Of a DNA stretch of 64,000 nt, positions 22,872-34,901 are shown in pieces. Source of the stretch: Vombatus ursinus (taxonomy: Eukaryota; Chordata; Mammalia; Diprotodontia; Vombatidae). Below the pieces are notes generated by a model, which was not told the DNA's origin, made no database searches, and saw only the letters and a program-made list of their open reading frames with translations. The number at the start of each line of letters is the position of its first letter. Positions within the stretch are counted from its first letter, which is position 1. The position numbers and the translations under genes are program-made. The stretch lies in NCBI RefSeq assembly GCF_900497805.2, contig NW_020948739.1:15381910-15445909 (forward strand), read 5' to 3'.

Positions 22872-23150
22872 ATCAACAAACTTGCCTGAGTGTGAGATGC
22901 TGGAGCTACAAAAATAATGAATACCGTGATTCCTGCTTACCAGGGGCTTCTTACCTTCCCTTGGGGAAGGCAACAAGTACATACATATGTACACACAGAA
23001 TAATTATAAAGAGAATAAATAAAACTAAATCCAAAGTACTTTGGGAGGGAGGTCACTAGCAGTTGGGTGGATCAGGAAAGGCCTCACAGACAAGCTTGGT
23101 GCTTGAACTGCATCTTGGAGGATCAGAGAGATTAGTAAGGCTGAGGTTTG
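22872..23150 (-). repeat. L2-related repeat inserted in L2, antisense
   Basis: AATCAACAAACTTGCCTGAG, CAGGAAAGGCCTCACAGAC and TTGAACTGCATCTTGGAGG form a run in antisense L2 order, while the flanks are sense L2. Confidence 0.6.
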
Positions 23151-23308
23151 GAGGGAGGGTATATATCTCATATTTTTTTGTATCATAATTGTTTATATAT
23201 GGGTCATATTCCCCTACTAGGAATTATAAACTCCATGGGGACGGGGATATCTTTAAACTTTATATCTCCTCATATAGGACAATGTTCAGCACAAAGCAGG
23301 TGCCAAAT

Positions 23309-23510
23309 TAGAGGAGGGGAATCTGTGGTCTCAAGGCCACACGTGGCCTTCTAGGTCCTCAAATTAGGCTTTTTGACAGAGTCTAAGTTTTACAGAACAA
23401 ATCCTTTTACTAAGGGATTTCTTCCGTGAAGTTTGGATTCAGTCAAAGGGCTGCACTTGAGGACCTAGGGGGCTACATGTGACTTTGAGGCTGCAGGTTC
23501 CCCACCTCTG
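23309..23510. mobile_element. Palindromic hAT-like MITE, copy 1
   Basis: The two arms are reverse complements: CACGTGGCCTTCTAGGTCCT on the left pairs with AGGACCTAGGGGGCTACATG on the right. The right end is CCCCACCTCTG. Flanks TGCCAAAT (23,301-23,308) and TGCTAAAC (23,511-23,518) match at 6 of 8 bases, fitting the 8-bp duplication of hAT transposons. No coding capacity, so it needed a transposase in trans. Confidence 0.85.
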
Positions 23511-23721
23511 TGCTAAACAATGAATCAGTGAAGGAACTTTACATGAGTGCCACTTTGGTTCCTAATACTGAATTACATAAAAGTAATGATTGCAGGACTC
23601 TCTCAACAATAGAAACTATAACATACAGGATGTGGACTCAAATGTGCAAACGACTGTATAATCACGCTCATCAGGATACAAAGTAAAATAGTTCTTATTT
23701 GAGAACGTAAGATATTCTAAC

Positions 23722-24320
23722 CAGAGGTTTCCAAACTTATTTGGCCTACTGCCCCCTTTAAAAAAAATTACTCACGTCCCCCTGGAAATCTACTTTATTT
23801 AGCCCTTTAATGGTTTTTTAATTTGCATAATTTTAAAAAATTAAAAATATTTTAATGACATATCTTAAATTTAATAATTTATTATAAATTTGTGAGGTTT
23901 TCCTGCATTGAAATTTTGATGATGCAGTATTATCTCACGTAACCGTATAGTGTTGTAAACAAGTCATTACATGCACATATTCCTGCCGATGCAAGCTGGA
24001 CTTCCCAATTACATGCTTGCCTGATGGCACTTGCTTGTTCAGACCCATTGGCAGTCTTGACCACTGACTGATCCGTTATAACCTCCATTTTGTATGTTTA
24101 TTTGGAAAATAGTGTAATCACTATGACTTTTAACTCTGTTATACAATAGAGGACACATGTACAGGTTTTCAAAATTTTTTCTTCTCTTTTTTCTTTATGC
24201 TTCCACCTTCCCCTTATTTTCATTCGATGCCCCCCAATTGCACCCGAGGCTGCTACCGCCTCCCCTCCAGGATCATTCCAGTGCCCCCGGGGGCAGTATT
24301 GGCCACTTTAGGAATGTCTG
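23722..24320. mobile_element. Non-autonomous hAT-like DNA transposon (0.6 kb)
   Basis: Imperfect terminal inverted repeats: the left end is CAGAGGTTTCCAAACTTATT, and the right end read in reverse is CAGACATTCCTAAAGTGGCC. Inner GGCC..ACTGCCCCC blocks also pair. The inside is A+T-rich with no transposase frame. Flanking bases ATTCTAAC and TTTAACCA are similar but not identical. Charlie-type hAT is the likely superfamily from the CAGNGG ends. Confidence 0.75.
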
Positions 24321-25694
24321 TTTAACCAATAAAACACATGTAGTAACAAAATATGATAATACTCGTTCACTGCTCTTTATTTTTAATTTGGAGTTCTAAG
24401 TTAAATGCAGGCAGTTGCAAATATAGAACCATCTTAAAATAGTTCTAAAATAAATCTACTACATTCATAATTTTTAGAAGTGATGGAAGCAATGAACTGA
24501 ATTGGGGAAGAACTCTGAAGACAAGTTTCACCTCTAAGGGATTTTTGTTATTATTACAAATTCTTGGAAAATAATTTATCATGGAAATGTTGAGACTTAA
24601 CTGTATTTCCACTAGCAGGAACCACTTACGAACTGGGAAGCTTGGATAAGAACAGAAGCTAAAGCTATCAATGTATAATACAGTAAGTATGGGTGGATAT
24701 GTTTTACACACACACAAATACAGAGACAGATATAGATATAGATATATATAGATATATCTATATCTGTGTATGTATATATGTATATTTCATACATACATAC
24801 ATATATACACATACACACATATATGTCTGTGTGTGTATGTATGTTTACAGTACTATTTTGGATTAATTTTAATCTGTTTAAGTAATACAAGCCTCTTACT
24901 TGGCCCTGATCTGCTATTCTGGCTTTAAGAAAGAAAAAATTCTATAAAACATCCAATTGTGAAAATTTCATAACTTATTGCCATTGATGAAAAAAAATAC
25001 TAAAGATTCTTTTGCAGAATTATAGAGCTATATAAATTTTACCTGTAAGAGAGCAGATGGAATTCTTTTTTTTTTAAGTCCACATCTCAAAATTACAGAA
25101 TTTTATGGCAAAACATTATCAGGGAAATCCCTGTGAATACATTATCATGCTCCCTCACTCTTTTGGTGGCACACTTGCCCTTTTCCATAAGATGATAGGA
25201 AACTAAAATAGGACTTTATGGATGAAATTTTCTCATTAACATCCTTACCTTCTGTTTCTGGAAATCTTGGAAATTGGAAATCTTGGGAAAATTTCTTTAA
25301 AAAGTCAATTTAATCTTTGGTAACCTTTTCAGTGCATTTGCACTCCTCATTAGCGGTTTCCCATTTTGATTTGCCTTCTTTGGCAGCACCTCGTGTTCCA
25401 AGATTGTCTCTACCCTCTTCCGTCAACAAAACTTCCTGTCCAGTGCTCCAGTCTCACTAAGCTCTCAGATTGAAAAGCAAAAAAGTTACACTGCTATATA
25501 AACTTTTAGGCTCACAAATGGCTTTTTTTATGGAGCTAAGAAATTTATTTTGTATTTTAACAGAGACATTATGCATTGAAAATTTCTAATGATGGTACCA
25601 TGAAGTCAAGAAGCCTTTGAGTGGGAAAGTGGAATCCCTCAAGTTCCAGTATGTTGATAACTGCCTATTCTATGAAAACCTAAGTGGGGAGGGA
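24321..25694. other. Unrecognised sequence with a TA/TG-rich repeat
   Basis: 24,706-24,845 is a mixed CA/GATA/TATG tract containing the self-complementary word GATATATCTATATC, able to form hairpins. The remainder shows no known repeat or gene. Confidence 0.5.
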
Positions 25695-25805
25695 TTACCT
25701 GCCTACCAGGCTGCCCTCCTTGAGGGCTAGAGCTATTTTTGCCATTCTTTGTATCCCTAATACAGTTCAGTTCCTGGTACATAGTAAGCACTTGATACTT
25801 TTCTA
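25695..25805 (+). repeat. L2 3' end, sense
   Basis: CCTCCTTGAGGGCTAGAGC, TTTGTATCCCTAATACAG and CTGGTACATAGTAAGCACTT. Confidence 0.8.
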
Positions 25806-25809
25806 TTTA

Positions 25810-26130
25810 TGACTTACTTCAATCTTCTCATGCACATTACACATCCACTGGCTCCATGATAATATTTAATGCTTCCATCAGTTTATCCCATTCCTACTAA
25901 AAAGCTATCTCTAAGGCCTCTCTCCCCTTCATCAAACTCTCCATTTCTTTCCCAATAATCCTACCTTATTTTCTAACACTTTAAGAGATAGTGACCTTCT
26001 ACCAAATATATTGCATCTAAATACACAAACTCATTTCTTTCCTTACATGCAATGCTAATTTCACTTATACCATTCCTTAGGGCACATACAGCATGTATTT
26101 GTACCGAATTTATTTGTTCAACGTTTGTTG
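25810..26130 (+). repeat. Possible old L2-like pyrimidine-rich sequence
   Basis: Pyrimidine-rich plus strand with words such as CTCTCCCCTTCATCAAACTC, in the style of the L2 coding region but without a diagnostic motif. Confidence 0.3.
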
Positions 26131-28109
26131 AATATCCGTGTCCATATATCCTCTGTGACTTTTGCCAGTGTGCCTGGAGGACAGTTTCAGTTTGACTTAC
26201 TTTTCACTATATCCAAGAAAACAAAGTGCCTAGATGGGTATGGGGACGCTTTTGGTTAACAGGGACAATGGTCAGAACTCAAAGATTTTTATTTCTTTCA
26301 GACCACACAATAAGACCTACGAAACCAAAATGAAATGTTCTTCTCTAAAATATAAAGGGCCCAGGAGATCCTGCATAGCCTGCTCTTTTTCTCCATTTTT
26401 TTTTCCTTTGGATGTCTATATTTGTGTGATACTGAGTCTCAAAAGCACAAGGATGCGCTTGCTCTTAGTTAGTAATACAGAAAGCAGGATAAGGAACTGG
26501 AGATGGGAGGAAGGTGAAAGACAATTATTAGGAAACTGAATAGGGCCAATGCAAAAATTTTTACAAACCAAACAGAATTTTAGAAATTAGAATGATTCAC
26601 ATATTTTCTAACAGTACAAGGATGACAACTGTCTAGACTAATGCTTCCAAGATTACAGCTTGTATACAATACTGCCTCACTGTTATTGTTCTAGTTTCAA
26701 GTGGTTTTATCTGTTTGTATAAATAACACCAAACTAGCCCAATACTGTATGCAACTCACTCAAAAGTCACAGTTCACAAAGTCAGGCTTCTGTCACTTTC
26801 GTGTCTGTTTTTTCTCCCTTTGTGGTTAGTGTTTGTCAATTAATTATAGTCATTCCTTCTTCTCCATGACACACACATTCTTTTCATTTTCCTAAGTAAT
26901 ACTCTGGTGAAACTTCCATTTCAATTGGGAATCTGAGTTCCCAGAGGATGGCTACTGCTTTCATTCTGTTCCTCAAGGTTCTAGAGGTAAACAACCATGA
27001 GGGGGCTGGGTTTCTAGCACCGTGGCTCACGAACCCCCACAAATTATTAATGTCGGCCAAATGTCAGTTGGATTTCGGGAAAATGGATTTACTAACTGGT
27101 ACACAACAAACATCACTGCAAAAACCTGAGATACACTCTCCCACAAATACAAGCAGGCACGTATGTAGAGAATACATGTAGCCAAAAGGTAAACTCGTGG
27201 TTTAGTCCAAGGGGCAACATTTCTTGAAACTGCTTCTTCTCTCAAAGGCTTTCAGTATCTGAGTCCATGTTTGTTCTCAATGTGTGCCTCTCTGCTTCTG
27301 TTTGGAAGCTTTTCTCCTATTGGTTCAGTATGTCTGATAACATGGTAGATGGTGAGGAGGGGAGTAGAGATTAAAACTGTCTCTTCCCCATTGAGTTTTA
27401 ATTTCTCAAGGACTTTAACTAAAATCATCCAAACTGAAGTTCCTTATCACTAGACTAACCCACTGTCTGACTGAACTCACCAATAGGCTAATTATAATGT
27501 TTAAGTTATCCATGCCTTAACTTTGGAGCTCACTTGAAGAGAAATAGTAAACTATATCCACATTTCACCATTTTCCAAGCTAAAAAAAAAAATCAGGATA
27601 CATCAATTTTGCCTTTTTATCACAAAAATAGCTTCACACTTTTTATCACAAAGTGGCAGCTTCAGAGAAGGTGGTACTTAGAATGAACTTTGAAGAAAGG
27701 ATTTCAAAGGGTAGAGATATAGAGTTGTACTGGATGGCAGAATTCTGTCATACAGTTAAATTTAGTTTCATTCAGCTACTATAAATGGAAAAAAACTATT
27801 CCTCTGAAAAGAAACAGCTAAATGAAACAACAGAAAATCCAGAACCATAGTTTCCATAAATTATTATTTACTAAACTAAAGTTTAGGGAAAAAAAGCACT
27901 AAGGAAAACAATCACTCACTACATAATAAGTATCTTGGGAAAACTGCATTGGAATAGGCCCAATATGGCATTAGTCTCATACTCCACACTATACACTGAA
28001 AAAGTTCAATTATATAAATTGATGAAAAACATCATAAAAACATAAGAAAGGAAGGATTACAAATTTTTCAATAGTACAAAAGAATATTATTGAATACATG
28101 GTAGAAACT
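26131..28109. other. Unrecognised sequence
   Basis: No repeat recognised in about 2 kb. The 77-codon frame at 26,948-27,181 begins in ordinary-composition DNA but has no family signature and no supporting splice context that I can defend. Confidence 0.4.
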
Positions 28110-28245
28110 GGAGATAATCAATCAACAAGTATTTGTTAAACAGCCATTATGTTCCAGACATTGGAGATGAAAGTGCAAAGAATGAAATAATTCCTACTTG
28201 CAAAAAAAAGAAGCTTAAATTCCAATGGGCAACCTAGATAGAGTT
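28110..28245 (-). repeat. L2 3' end, antisense
   Basis: CAATCAACAAGTATTTGTTA, TATGTTCCAGACATTGG and an A-rich remnant of the CCTGCCCTCAAG block. Confidence 0.65.
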
Positions 28246-29212
28246 CAGTAAATAAAATAACTTTATTTTCAAACAAAAGCTATGCCTCCAAAAGGAAGAG
28301 GATAGAAGTGGAGAAAAAAATTGCAGCAAATATACCTCATAAAATCTGTCATCCAGATATTATGGAAATTTTTATACAGAAGATATAAATTTGGAAAAAA
28401 TAATACCGCAGAATTAAGGCATAATAACAAATAGTCAAGATATGAACAAGTAGTTTTTTGAAAGAGCAAATTATTATTCACAAGAAACTTTCTTCTTTAA
28501 TGATTCATTAAAGAATCAGTGAGAAATTATGTAATTCATGGTATTACATTGGTAATGGAACTTTGAATTCATGACATTCTTTTTTACAGTCAGTTTTGCA
28601 ACATATAATAATTAAGATAGCAGTTTTAACTATAATATTAAAAACTGAAAACTACTTTTGGTTTTGGAATCATGGGAAATGGGAAATGGCTGAATTGTGT
28701 CATATCAGCAAAACAAACTGTTACCGTATAAAAAGGACAAATATAAAAGATACCCCCAAATTATAATGAAATAAAAGCTCATATCATAGCTATAACAACA
28801 TGAAATTAGCAAAATCAACAAAATGTGAAACACAAAGAAGAAAGAATACTTAGAGGGGGCACAGAAGGAAACATGATTCTTTTTCTTAAATTTATAAAAA
28901 GAAATATTTTACATATATATTATATGAGGCTGAACTATATAATATAAAATAAAAGGCTGAAAAATGATTACTCACGCATTACCTCATTTGAGGTATCTAT
29001 ATCTTTCCTTTTTATGGATTATAAGTAGTTAAAACTACCCAATTTGGATCTTCATTATCTCTCTTCTGAATTATTTTGTGTCCTAATTAGTATTTATTTC
29101 TTCTAGTATCTCCCCTAATTCATTTTCCACATAACTGCTAAAATCATATTTCTAAGGCACAGATGCTCTTATCCTGCTGAAAAGCTGTACACATGCCCTT
29201 TGACCAACTGAA
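28246..29212. other. Unrecognised A+T-rich sequence
   Basis: No repeat or gene recognised. Confidence 0.4.
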
Positions 29213-29268
29213 ACTAGATGGCATAGCAGATGCAGTGCTGGCTTGGAGTCAGGACAACTGAAGAGGGT
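29213..29268 (+). repeat. SINE head fragment, sense
   Basis: GATGGCATAGCAGATGCAGT and GGCTTGGAGTCAGGAC resemble a tRNA-derived SINE head. It is cut off by an L1. Confidence 0.5.
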
Positions 29269-29274
29269 AACCAC

Positions 29275-29700
29275 ATCACTTGAGGGGATGGTAGAACAAA
29301 TTATGGTATATGAATGTAATAGAATACTACTTCCCTATAAAAAATTAAGAAAGAGTTGTTTCAGAGAAACCTGGGAAGACAATGAAAAGGGAAGTGACTA
29401 TAATTTATTCCATAACCACTTTTAAAAATAAAAATAAAAATTGAAAAGACTTAAGAACTCTGATCAAAAGAATGATCAGTCATGATTCTGGAGGACAGAA
29501 GATGAAGAATTATATTCACTTTCTGAAAGAGAAGTGATAGACTAATTTGCTGAATGAGACATATTTTTGGACATGGACCAACATGAAAATTTGTTTTGAC
29601 TCTAGTTGTTACAAAGGTTTTTATTTTCTTTATTTTTAGGTGATGGGAGAGACAGAAAAAAATGCTTAATATAAAAAATAAAATTTAATTAAAGTAACTA
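29275..29700 (+). mobile_element. L1 3' end, sense, 5'-truncated
   Basis: ATTATGGTATATGAATGTAA, GAATACTAC, TCAGAGAAACCTGGGAAGAC and CATGATTCTGGAGGAC follow the L1 3' region, ending in an A-rich tail. Confidence 0.75.
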
Positions 29701-29714
29701 AATCTTTTTTAAAA

Positions 29715-29850
29715 AATAGCATTTATTAAGTCCTTACTACATTCCAAGTATGTACTAAGTACTGAAGGTACAAACAGAAGAAAGTGAACTAGTCCCTGCT
29801 CTCAAGGAATTTATACTCTAATTAAGGGGAGATACTTAAAAGAAAGTTCA
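29715..29850 (-). repeat. L2 3' end, antisense
   Basis: AGCATTTATTAAGTCCTTAC, TAGTCCCTGCTCTCAAGG and TATACTCTAATTAAGGGG. Confidence 0.8.
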
Positions 29851-30420
29851 GGGGCAATCCTAAGGGTTTCTTGGCAGGGCATATTGCAAGACAAGACTCA
29901 GGTTGCATCAATAGAGCGTATGCTGGTCCTGTGGTCTGATAGGCTTAAAAGTAGGGAGGATGGTAATGTCAAGAGGACTTTAGAAGGGAATGGCAGGTCA
30001 GGTCATAAGTCCTGGTGGTCTTCCATTTCACTAGAAGGAATATAGTTGGTGACTTCTATTTCATCTAAGTGGTATTAACAGTCAAGCAGCCTGACTGGGT
30101 TCTAGACAGACAGATACCAAGGGAAGAAGGGCAGGGCAAGCAAGGAGGGTGCCCCCCCCATTCATCTCCTGGTGGTTCTTACCTCTGCCTAGCAGGCAGA
30201 TAGAAATGAATTTTAGCTGGGAGGTGATAAAGTCTCCCAGAATACCTTCCCTAGATATTACCTTTTGCATGCAGCACACAAACACAAAAATCTCTTTTAA
30301 TCACCCTTACATCTTGATCAAATGCATTACTACCTTCAAATATTATCACACCTGCAGGTTTACTTGTCGGATTAGAACTTATTATGTCTTCATTTTCACC
30401 TCAAAGACTACTGACATCAG
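29851..30420. other. Unrecognised sequence
   Basis: The first 250 bases are purine-rich and may continue the L2-tailed repeat type seen at 35,588. The rest is unrecognised. Confidence 0.35.
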
Positions 30421-30570
30421 GAGCAGCTAGGTGGTGCAATGGATAGAGCACCGGCCCTGGAGTCGGAAGGACCTAAATTCAAATCAGGCCTCAGACCCAA
30501 AACACTAGCTGTGTGACTCTGGGCAACTCACTTAACCCCAACTGCCTCAACAAAAAAAAACAAACCAAAA
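30421..30570 (+). repeat. WSINE1-like SINE, sense
   Basis: CAGCTAGGTGGTGCAATGGA, GAGTCGGAAGGACC and the core TAGCTGTGTGACTCTGGGCA, with an A-rich tail. ACTACTGA with a near-matching surround occurs on both sides (about 30,406-30,417 and 30,571-30,582), a slightly decayed target duplication. Confidence 0.92.
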
Positions 30571-32565
30571 AACTACTGAAATCCAAAGCAGAGAATTAGA
30601 TAAATGTGTCTTGTTATAGTTTAGCTACCAAGGACACACAAATTCCAAGTTGCCACCATTTAATATTCCATCAATAAAACCATATGAAGATTGGCCTGTT
30701 CACCTGATTTTGGCTACAGTTCCTCCTAAAGTACTTGAGGAAATAAAATTCAGAAACCTGTGGGACTGGAAAAGAGAGCAATTTTTGTTCCAGCTCCTTT
30801 CAGTGAAGTGTAAGCTTCTGCAGAGGGCATGGTGACAGATTTGGATATATGCTGCATTGGACAAAATAAGAGCAGGGTCTGGCAACCCTTTTTGGACGGC
30901 ATGTGAAAAAGAACAAAAGCTCAACTCTGTGTGTGCTGGTGCCAAATATATCCAGCAAGTCTCAGAGAGAAAAATGTTCTTATAAACTGATGTTGTTAAA
31001 ACTGAGCAGTTGAAACAAAATCTTTTCAATTATAAGTTCCTATAAGTGACCCTTGGCTACTTGATTCCCCTTTCCTCTTATTCCTACTCATTTTCAAACT
31101 AGATATAGTGCTAATAAAGCACTATTAAAGCTTTGAACCTATCAATATAAATATTAGAAGAACTCTGGATCTGATTTATTATTATTATAAAAGTCAACTG
31201 GCAAGAACTGAAGCAAATGAGCAGATCAGTATAAAATGCATTTTTGTCTTTCCTTCTCCAAGAGAGAACATTTTAAGATATTCTGACTTGTTTCTGAGCA
31301 AGGGATCAAGGAGCATGGGGAAAGGAAACATATTTGTTAGCAAAAATGAGATTATAGCTTTTGCTTGTTATTAGCTCTAGCCAAGCATAAACAAACATTT
31401 CTTTTTTCCCTCTTCAAATTATTATGGAGTCATATGGCCACCAGCAGGAACTGTTATCACTTCATTTTCTGCAGAATGGTTCAGAAATTTGAAACCTCCC
31501 ACACTTTCCCCATGTAAGCTCTCTGGGTTTCTAAACAGCCATGAAGTGTTTGCTTCCAAAAATGAATACATTTGATGGCTTGTTGGTACAGTTGATCATT
31601 CAAAAGCTTTTTAGAAGGCAGAATGGGGAAAAAAAATCAATGATACTAGACCAGAGGACTCACTGCATTAAAACTTATCATGGATTAATTTAAACAGCTG
31701 CCATATAGCGTTAATTAAATTAACTTCAACACTGAGGGTCTGTGGACTTTGTCTAGCTGGCACACTTAGAGAATGCATAAATCCAGACAAGATTTTTTTG
31801 TAGGTATAACAGAAGTTGGTGAAATAAAGCAATATCTCAAAAATATTTTGCTGATCAATACAACAAAACCACCTAGACCTGAGCATGGAAGTAAAGTAAG
31901 GCATTAAATGCCAAATAATTCAACTGCCAACCATTTGTTTTGCATCCTATAACACATTCCATGAATATCGACACTAGAATCTCTAGTTCCAGTGTTCTCA
32001 TTATCAGCACTCTGGAATGCGGCCAAGACAAAACAGATCTTGAAAGGGCTTCGTCAGAGACAAAACGCCTTTTTTGTTTAAAGGTAAGACTCCTGGATAG
32101 GGTGGCCATACTGAGTATCTTCCATTTTAAACTTCATCTCCAAAGTCCAAGATGAGTTTGAATGTTGAACTCAGATATCAATGGATCCAAATGGAAGCCT
32201 TCCATGACAGAGCCTTGATTTAAAGCCCAGGCTTCCCCAAGATACAGCCCTTCATTATTCTGGAATGTTCACCTTTCACAGTCTCTCATGTCAGTAATTT
32301 CACCTACAATCATGGAGAACACAGCTCTCTCTAGAGTCATATACGTGCAAGTCCTGAAAAAATAGCCTTGTCCAACATGCATTCCTTACCATGCCAGACT
32401 AGTTTTCTCTATACCTAAGTTCAGCCCTTGAAATCGTCAAGGTGGTCATTTCTGTTTGGCAGTTACAAAGATATGGGACACTGCGCACAAGAAAGTAGAA
32501 ATCCAAAATACTAGCTCATTTTTCTTTTGTAAATCCAGCTAAACTGTCTGTATGCATGTGTGAGT

Positions 32566-32633
<68 letters not shown>

Positions 32634-33809
32634 AAGAGAGAAAGAGAGAGTGTGTGTTAGTTTGTCAGTTTTGCAGAGATGCTTGGCCAGAAATGCACAT
32701 TTTCCACAAGGTTCTAATCCCCTTATCAACCCCCTGGGATTCACCCCTTCAGCCTTCATCTCTCCCCTGGCTATGGTTCTCCATTTTTATCGCTTGCTTT
32801 AAAAAAAGAAAAACACTAGTAAAGCTACCCTAGATCCTGTTTTAAGAATCCCAAAAGATGATACAGAGGTGTGGACTTGAGCAACCTTTTAATTAAGAAG
32901 TCTGCTGGTGAGTTTCAGGAATACTTCACCTTCCAATTCATGTTCCATGGATGTATTATGTCACAGTCTTACCCTGGCACTAAGTTATTCAGCATCTGCC
33001 TCAACAATTCCTAAAATATGGGTCTAGCAAAGGAGATTTAAAATATCACAGGATAGAACCATTAAGATGGTTAGAAATGGAGACAAAATCTGCATAAACT
33101 CTGAGAAAAAAATCAACTAAAAAAAACATACAAATGACAAAACTTTAAAAAGCTAAATTTGCAAAGAAACATTTGGTAAAAACAAAAGAAACTCAGTTAA
33201 GTCAAATAACTATCATCTTATCAACTATAAAATCACAAGTTATACTGAAGCTTTCTGCTGAAGTTCTTTGGTAGAATTTCAAATCTGTATAATGTAATTG
33301 CTTCAAGTGTTCATTAAGCAATTGGTTACAACAATTTTTTATGGTTTGCTTCTTCCATTCTGCCAACATTTGATCCTTTCTTTAATTTCAACTGCATCAG
33401 CCGTTAAAGTTTAATTCTTCAAATCTTTAATAACTTCATCATCATAAGTCACAATTCTTAAGATGCTGACACACATCACTTTTGGCCCTCAAAATTTTAC
33501 CTTTTGAGGGAAGATCTGAGTCAGTCTTTCTGCTTAACTTGTGTTCCTTCTTATATTTATAGATTAGGCACTTATGCCCAAAGGGAAATGCACAAATCAT
33601 GCATGGATATTGAACAATGTGGATTAAATTACACCTCCATTCTAGGATGTACAACAGAGTACTGCCTTATAATATGTACACTCTTTCAATAAACCTCATG
33701 ACCTGAGAAGGATACCAGGAAAGGTGATATTCAGTCACTCAAAGAGATTATGTATTTATCAGGAAGAAGAGGGTCCTTCAGATCGGAATTATGGGTTAAT
33801 AGGAGACAT
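30571..33809. other. Unrecognised sequence with one microsatellite
   Basis: About 3.2 kb with no recognised repeat except the compound GT/GA tract at 32,567-32,656. Several 60-110-codon frames occur on both strands without motifs. A strong donor-like AAAGGTAAGAC lies near 32,079, but no matching exon is evident. Confidence 0.4.
32567..32656. repeat. (GT)n(GA)n compound microsatellite
   Basis: About 11 GT units, then about 20 GA units, then AGAAAGAG interruptions. Confidence 0.95.
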
Positions 33810-33965
33810 AAAGAATTTCAAGCTCTTCAAGTACAATCACCTCTTTTTATAAATGAAAAAAGTGAGGCCCAAAAGGCTAAAGTAATTTGCTAATAGGCAG
33901 TTATTAAGTGGCATAGCCAACATTTGAATCTAGTTCAGTATACCACACTTCTGTCTTTTAGAGAT
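33810..33965 (-). repeat. MIR-type SINE, antisense
   Basis: CTTTTTATAAATGAAAAAAG, GTGAGGCCCAAAAGGC and the degenerate GCAGTTATTAAGTGGC. Confidence 0.65.
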
Positions 33966-34125
33966 GATCTAGGATGTGACTATTCCACAAGAAGAGGATA
34001 ATCCTCTACATCCAGGCCTAATGCAGGTGGGCCCTAAAGACCAAAAGACCAATCCATAATTTAGCAAAGTTCTGGAGTTGGAAAGCAGTACTAACTGAAC
34101 CACCAGTTTTCCTTAAAATTACTTA

Positions 34126-34320
34126 AAAGGTGAGAAAACTAAGGCTCAGAGAGGGTAAGTGATTTATCCTAACTAAATCTCCTTGAACAAGTCATTTAAC
34201 ACTTTGTCTACAAAATGGAGATAACTATTCACATTATCTGTCTCATAGGTTGTTGTCAGAATCATAGGATCACAGATTAAGAGCTAGAAGGGATCTTAGA
34301 TGTTTAATCATCTTGATTCA
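34126..34320. repeat. MIR/THER fragments in both orientations
   Basis: 34,126-34,170 is antisense (GAGAAAACTAAGGCTCAGAG). 34,172-34,262 is sense (GAACAAGTCATTTAACAC, CATAGGTTGTTGTCAG). 34,262-34,320 has GGATCACAGATTAAGAGC with GAAGGGATCTTAGATG, the start of another SINE. Confidence 0.6.
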
Positions 34321-34700
34321 CAATTTAGGAGTCATTCTTGATTCTTCGTTCAATCTCTACATCTCATCTCTACTCTTTTCCACTCAAAATCTACGGTCTT
34401 CAACTGTTGCAATAGGCTTCTGATTACTCTCCCCTACATCACCTCTCCATTTCATCCTTCACACAGTCACTGAATTGATATTCCTAAAGCAAAGCTTTGA
34501 ACCATGACATTCCTCTCTTCAAGGAGTTTCAGTGTCTTCCTACCGTGACTAAGTTAAAATATGAAGTCCTTTGGCATTTAAAACTTTCCTAATATGGCTC
34601 TAGTTTATGTTTTCAAAACCACGTCACATTACTCCTTGTATGTATAGTGCATTTACTCATTTGTTTATGTCACAATCTCTAGCAAGGGATTGGCGGGCCA
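34321..34700 (+). repeat. L2 3' region, sense
   Basis: GTCATTCTTGATTCTTCG, CTGTTGCAATAGGCTTCTGA, GATATTCCTAAAGCAAAGC and CCTAATATGGCTC give the order of the L2 region between reverse transcriptase and 3' UTR. Confidence 0.8.
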
Positions 34701-34901
34701 TAAAAATTTGATTTGTAGTTCTTCCCAGTTTGGGATTAGAGGAACCTAATAGATCAGTTCTCAATAACAACGTATAGTGGGAGTTTGGGAGACCTTCACT
34801 CTAGCCTAACAAGCAGAACTGGAGAGAGATAGAGAAAGCATGGAGCAATCAATGAATATCTGCCATATATTCAGTATATTTCTTTAAGATCATGAAAGAT
34901 G

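Larger units (their letters stand above)
22085..23308 (+). repeat. L2 LINE 3' part, sense, broken by nested insertions
   Basis: L2 blocks appear in order: 22,085-22,324 (CACTACTCTCATCAAAATCC, TATTCAAGGCCCTCTG), 22,500-22,590 (GCTCCAGTCAAACTGGGC), 22,737-22,870 (GCATCTTTTAAAGCCTAAAT, ACACCTTCTCTGATTTCC) and 23,165-23,308 (ATTATAAACTCCATGGGGAC, CAGGTGCC). Insertions of a SINE, a purine repeat with an L2/MIR end, another repeat and a hAT element separate or end them. Confidence 0.8.

Noticed and set aside
26948-27181. 77-codon frame in ordinary-composition DNA, considered as an exon
   Set aside because: There is no family resemblance and no convincing acceptor and donor pair, so I do not report it as coding.
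32079-32092. Strong splice-donor-like AAAGGTAAGAC at the end of a short open frame
   Set aside because: Such sites are common by chance. No acceptor or conserved coding sequence upstream could be recognised.
32511-32833. Overlapping open frames rich in Cys/Val, Arg/Glu or Ser/Leu
   Set aside because: They are readings of the GT/GA microsatellite on both strands.
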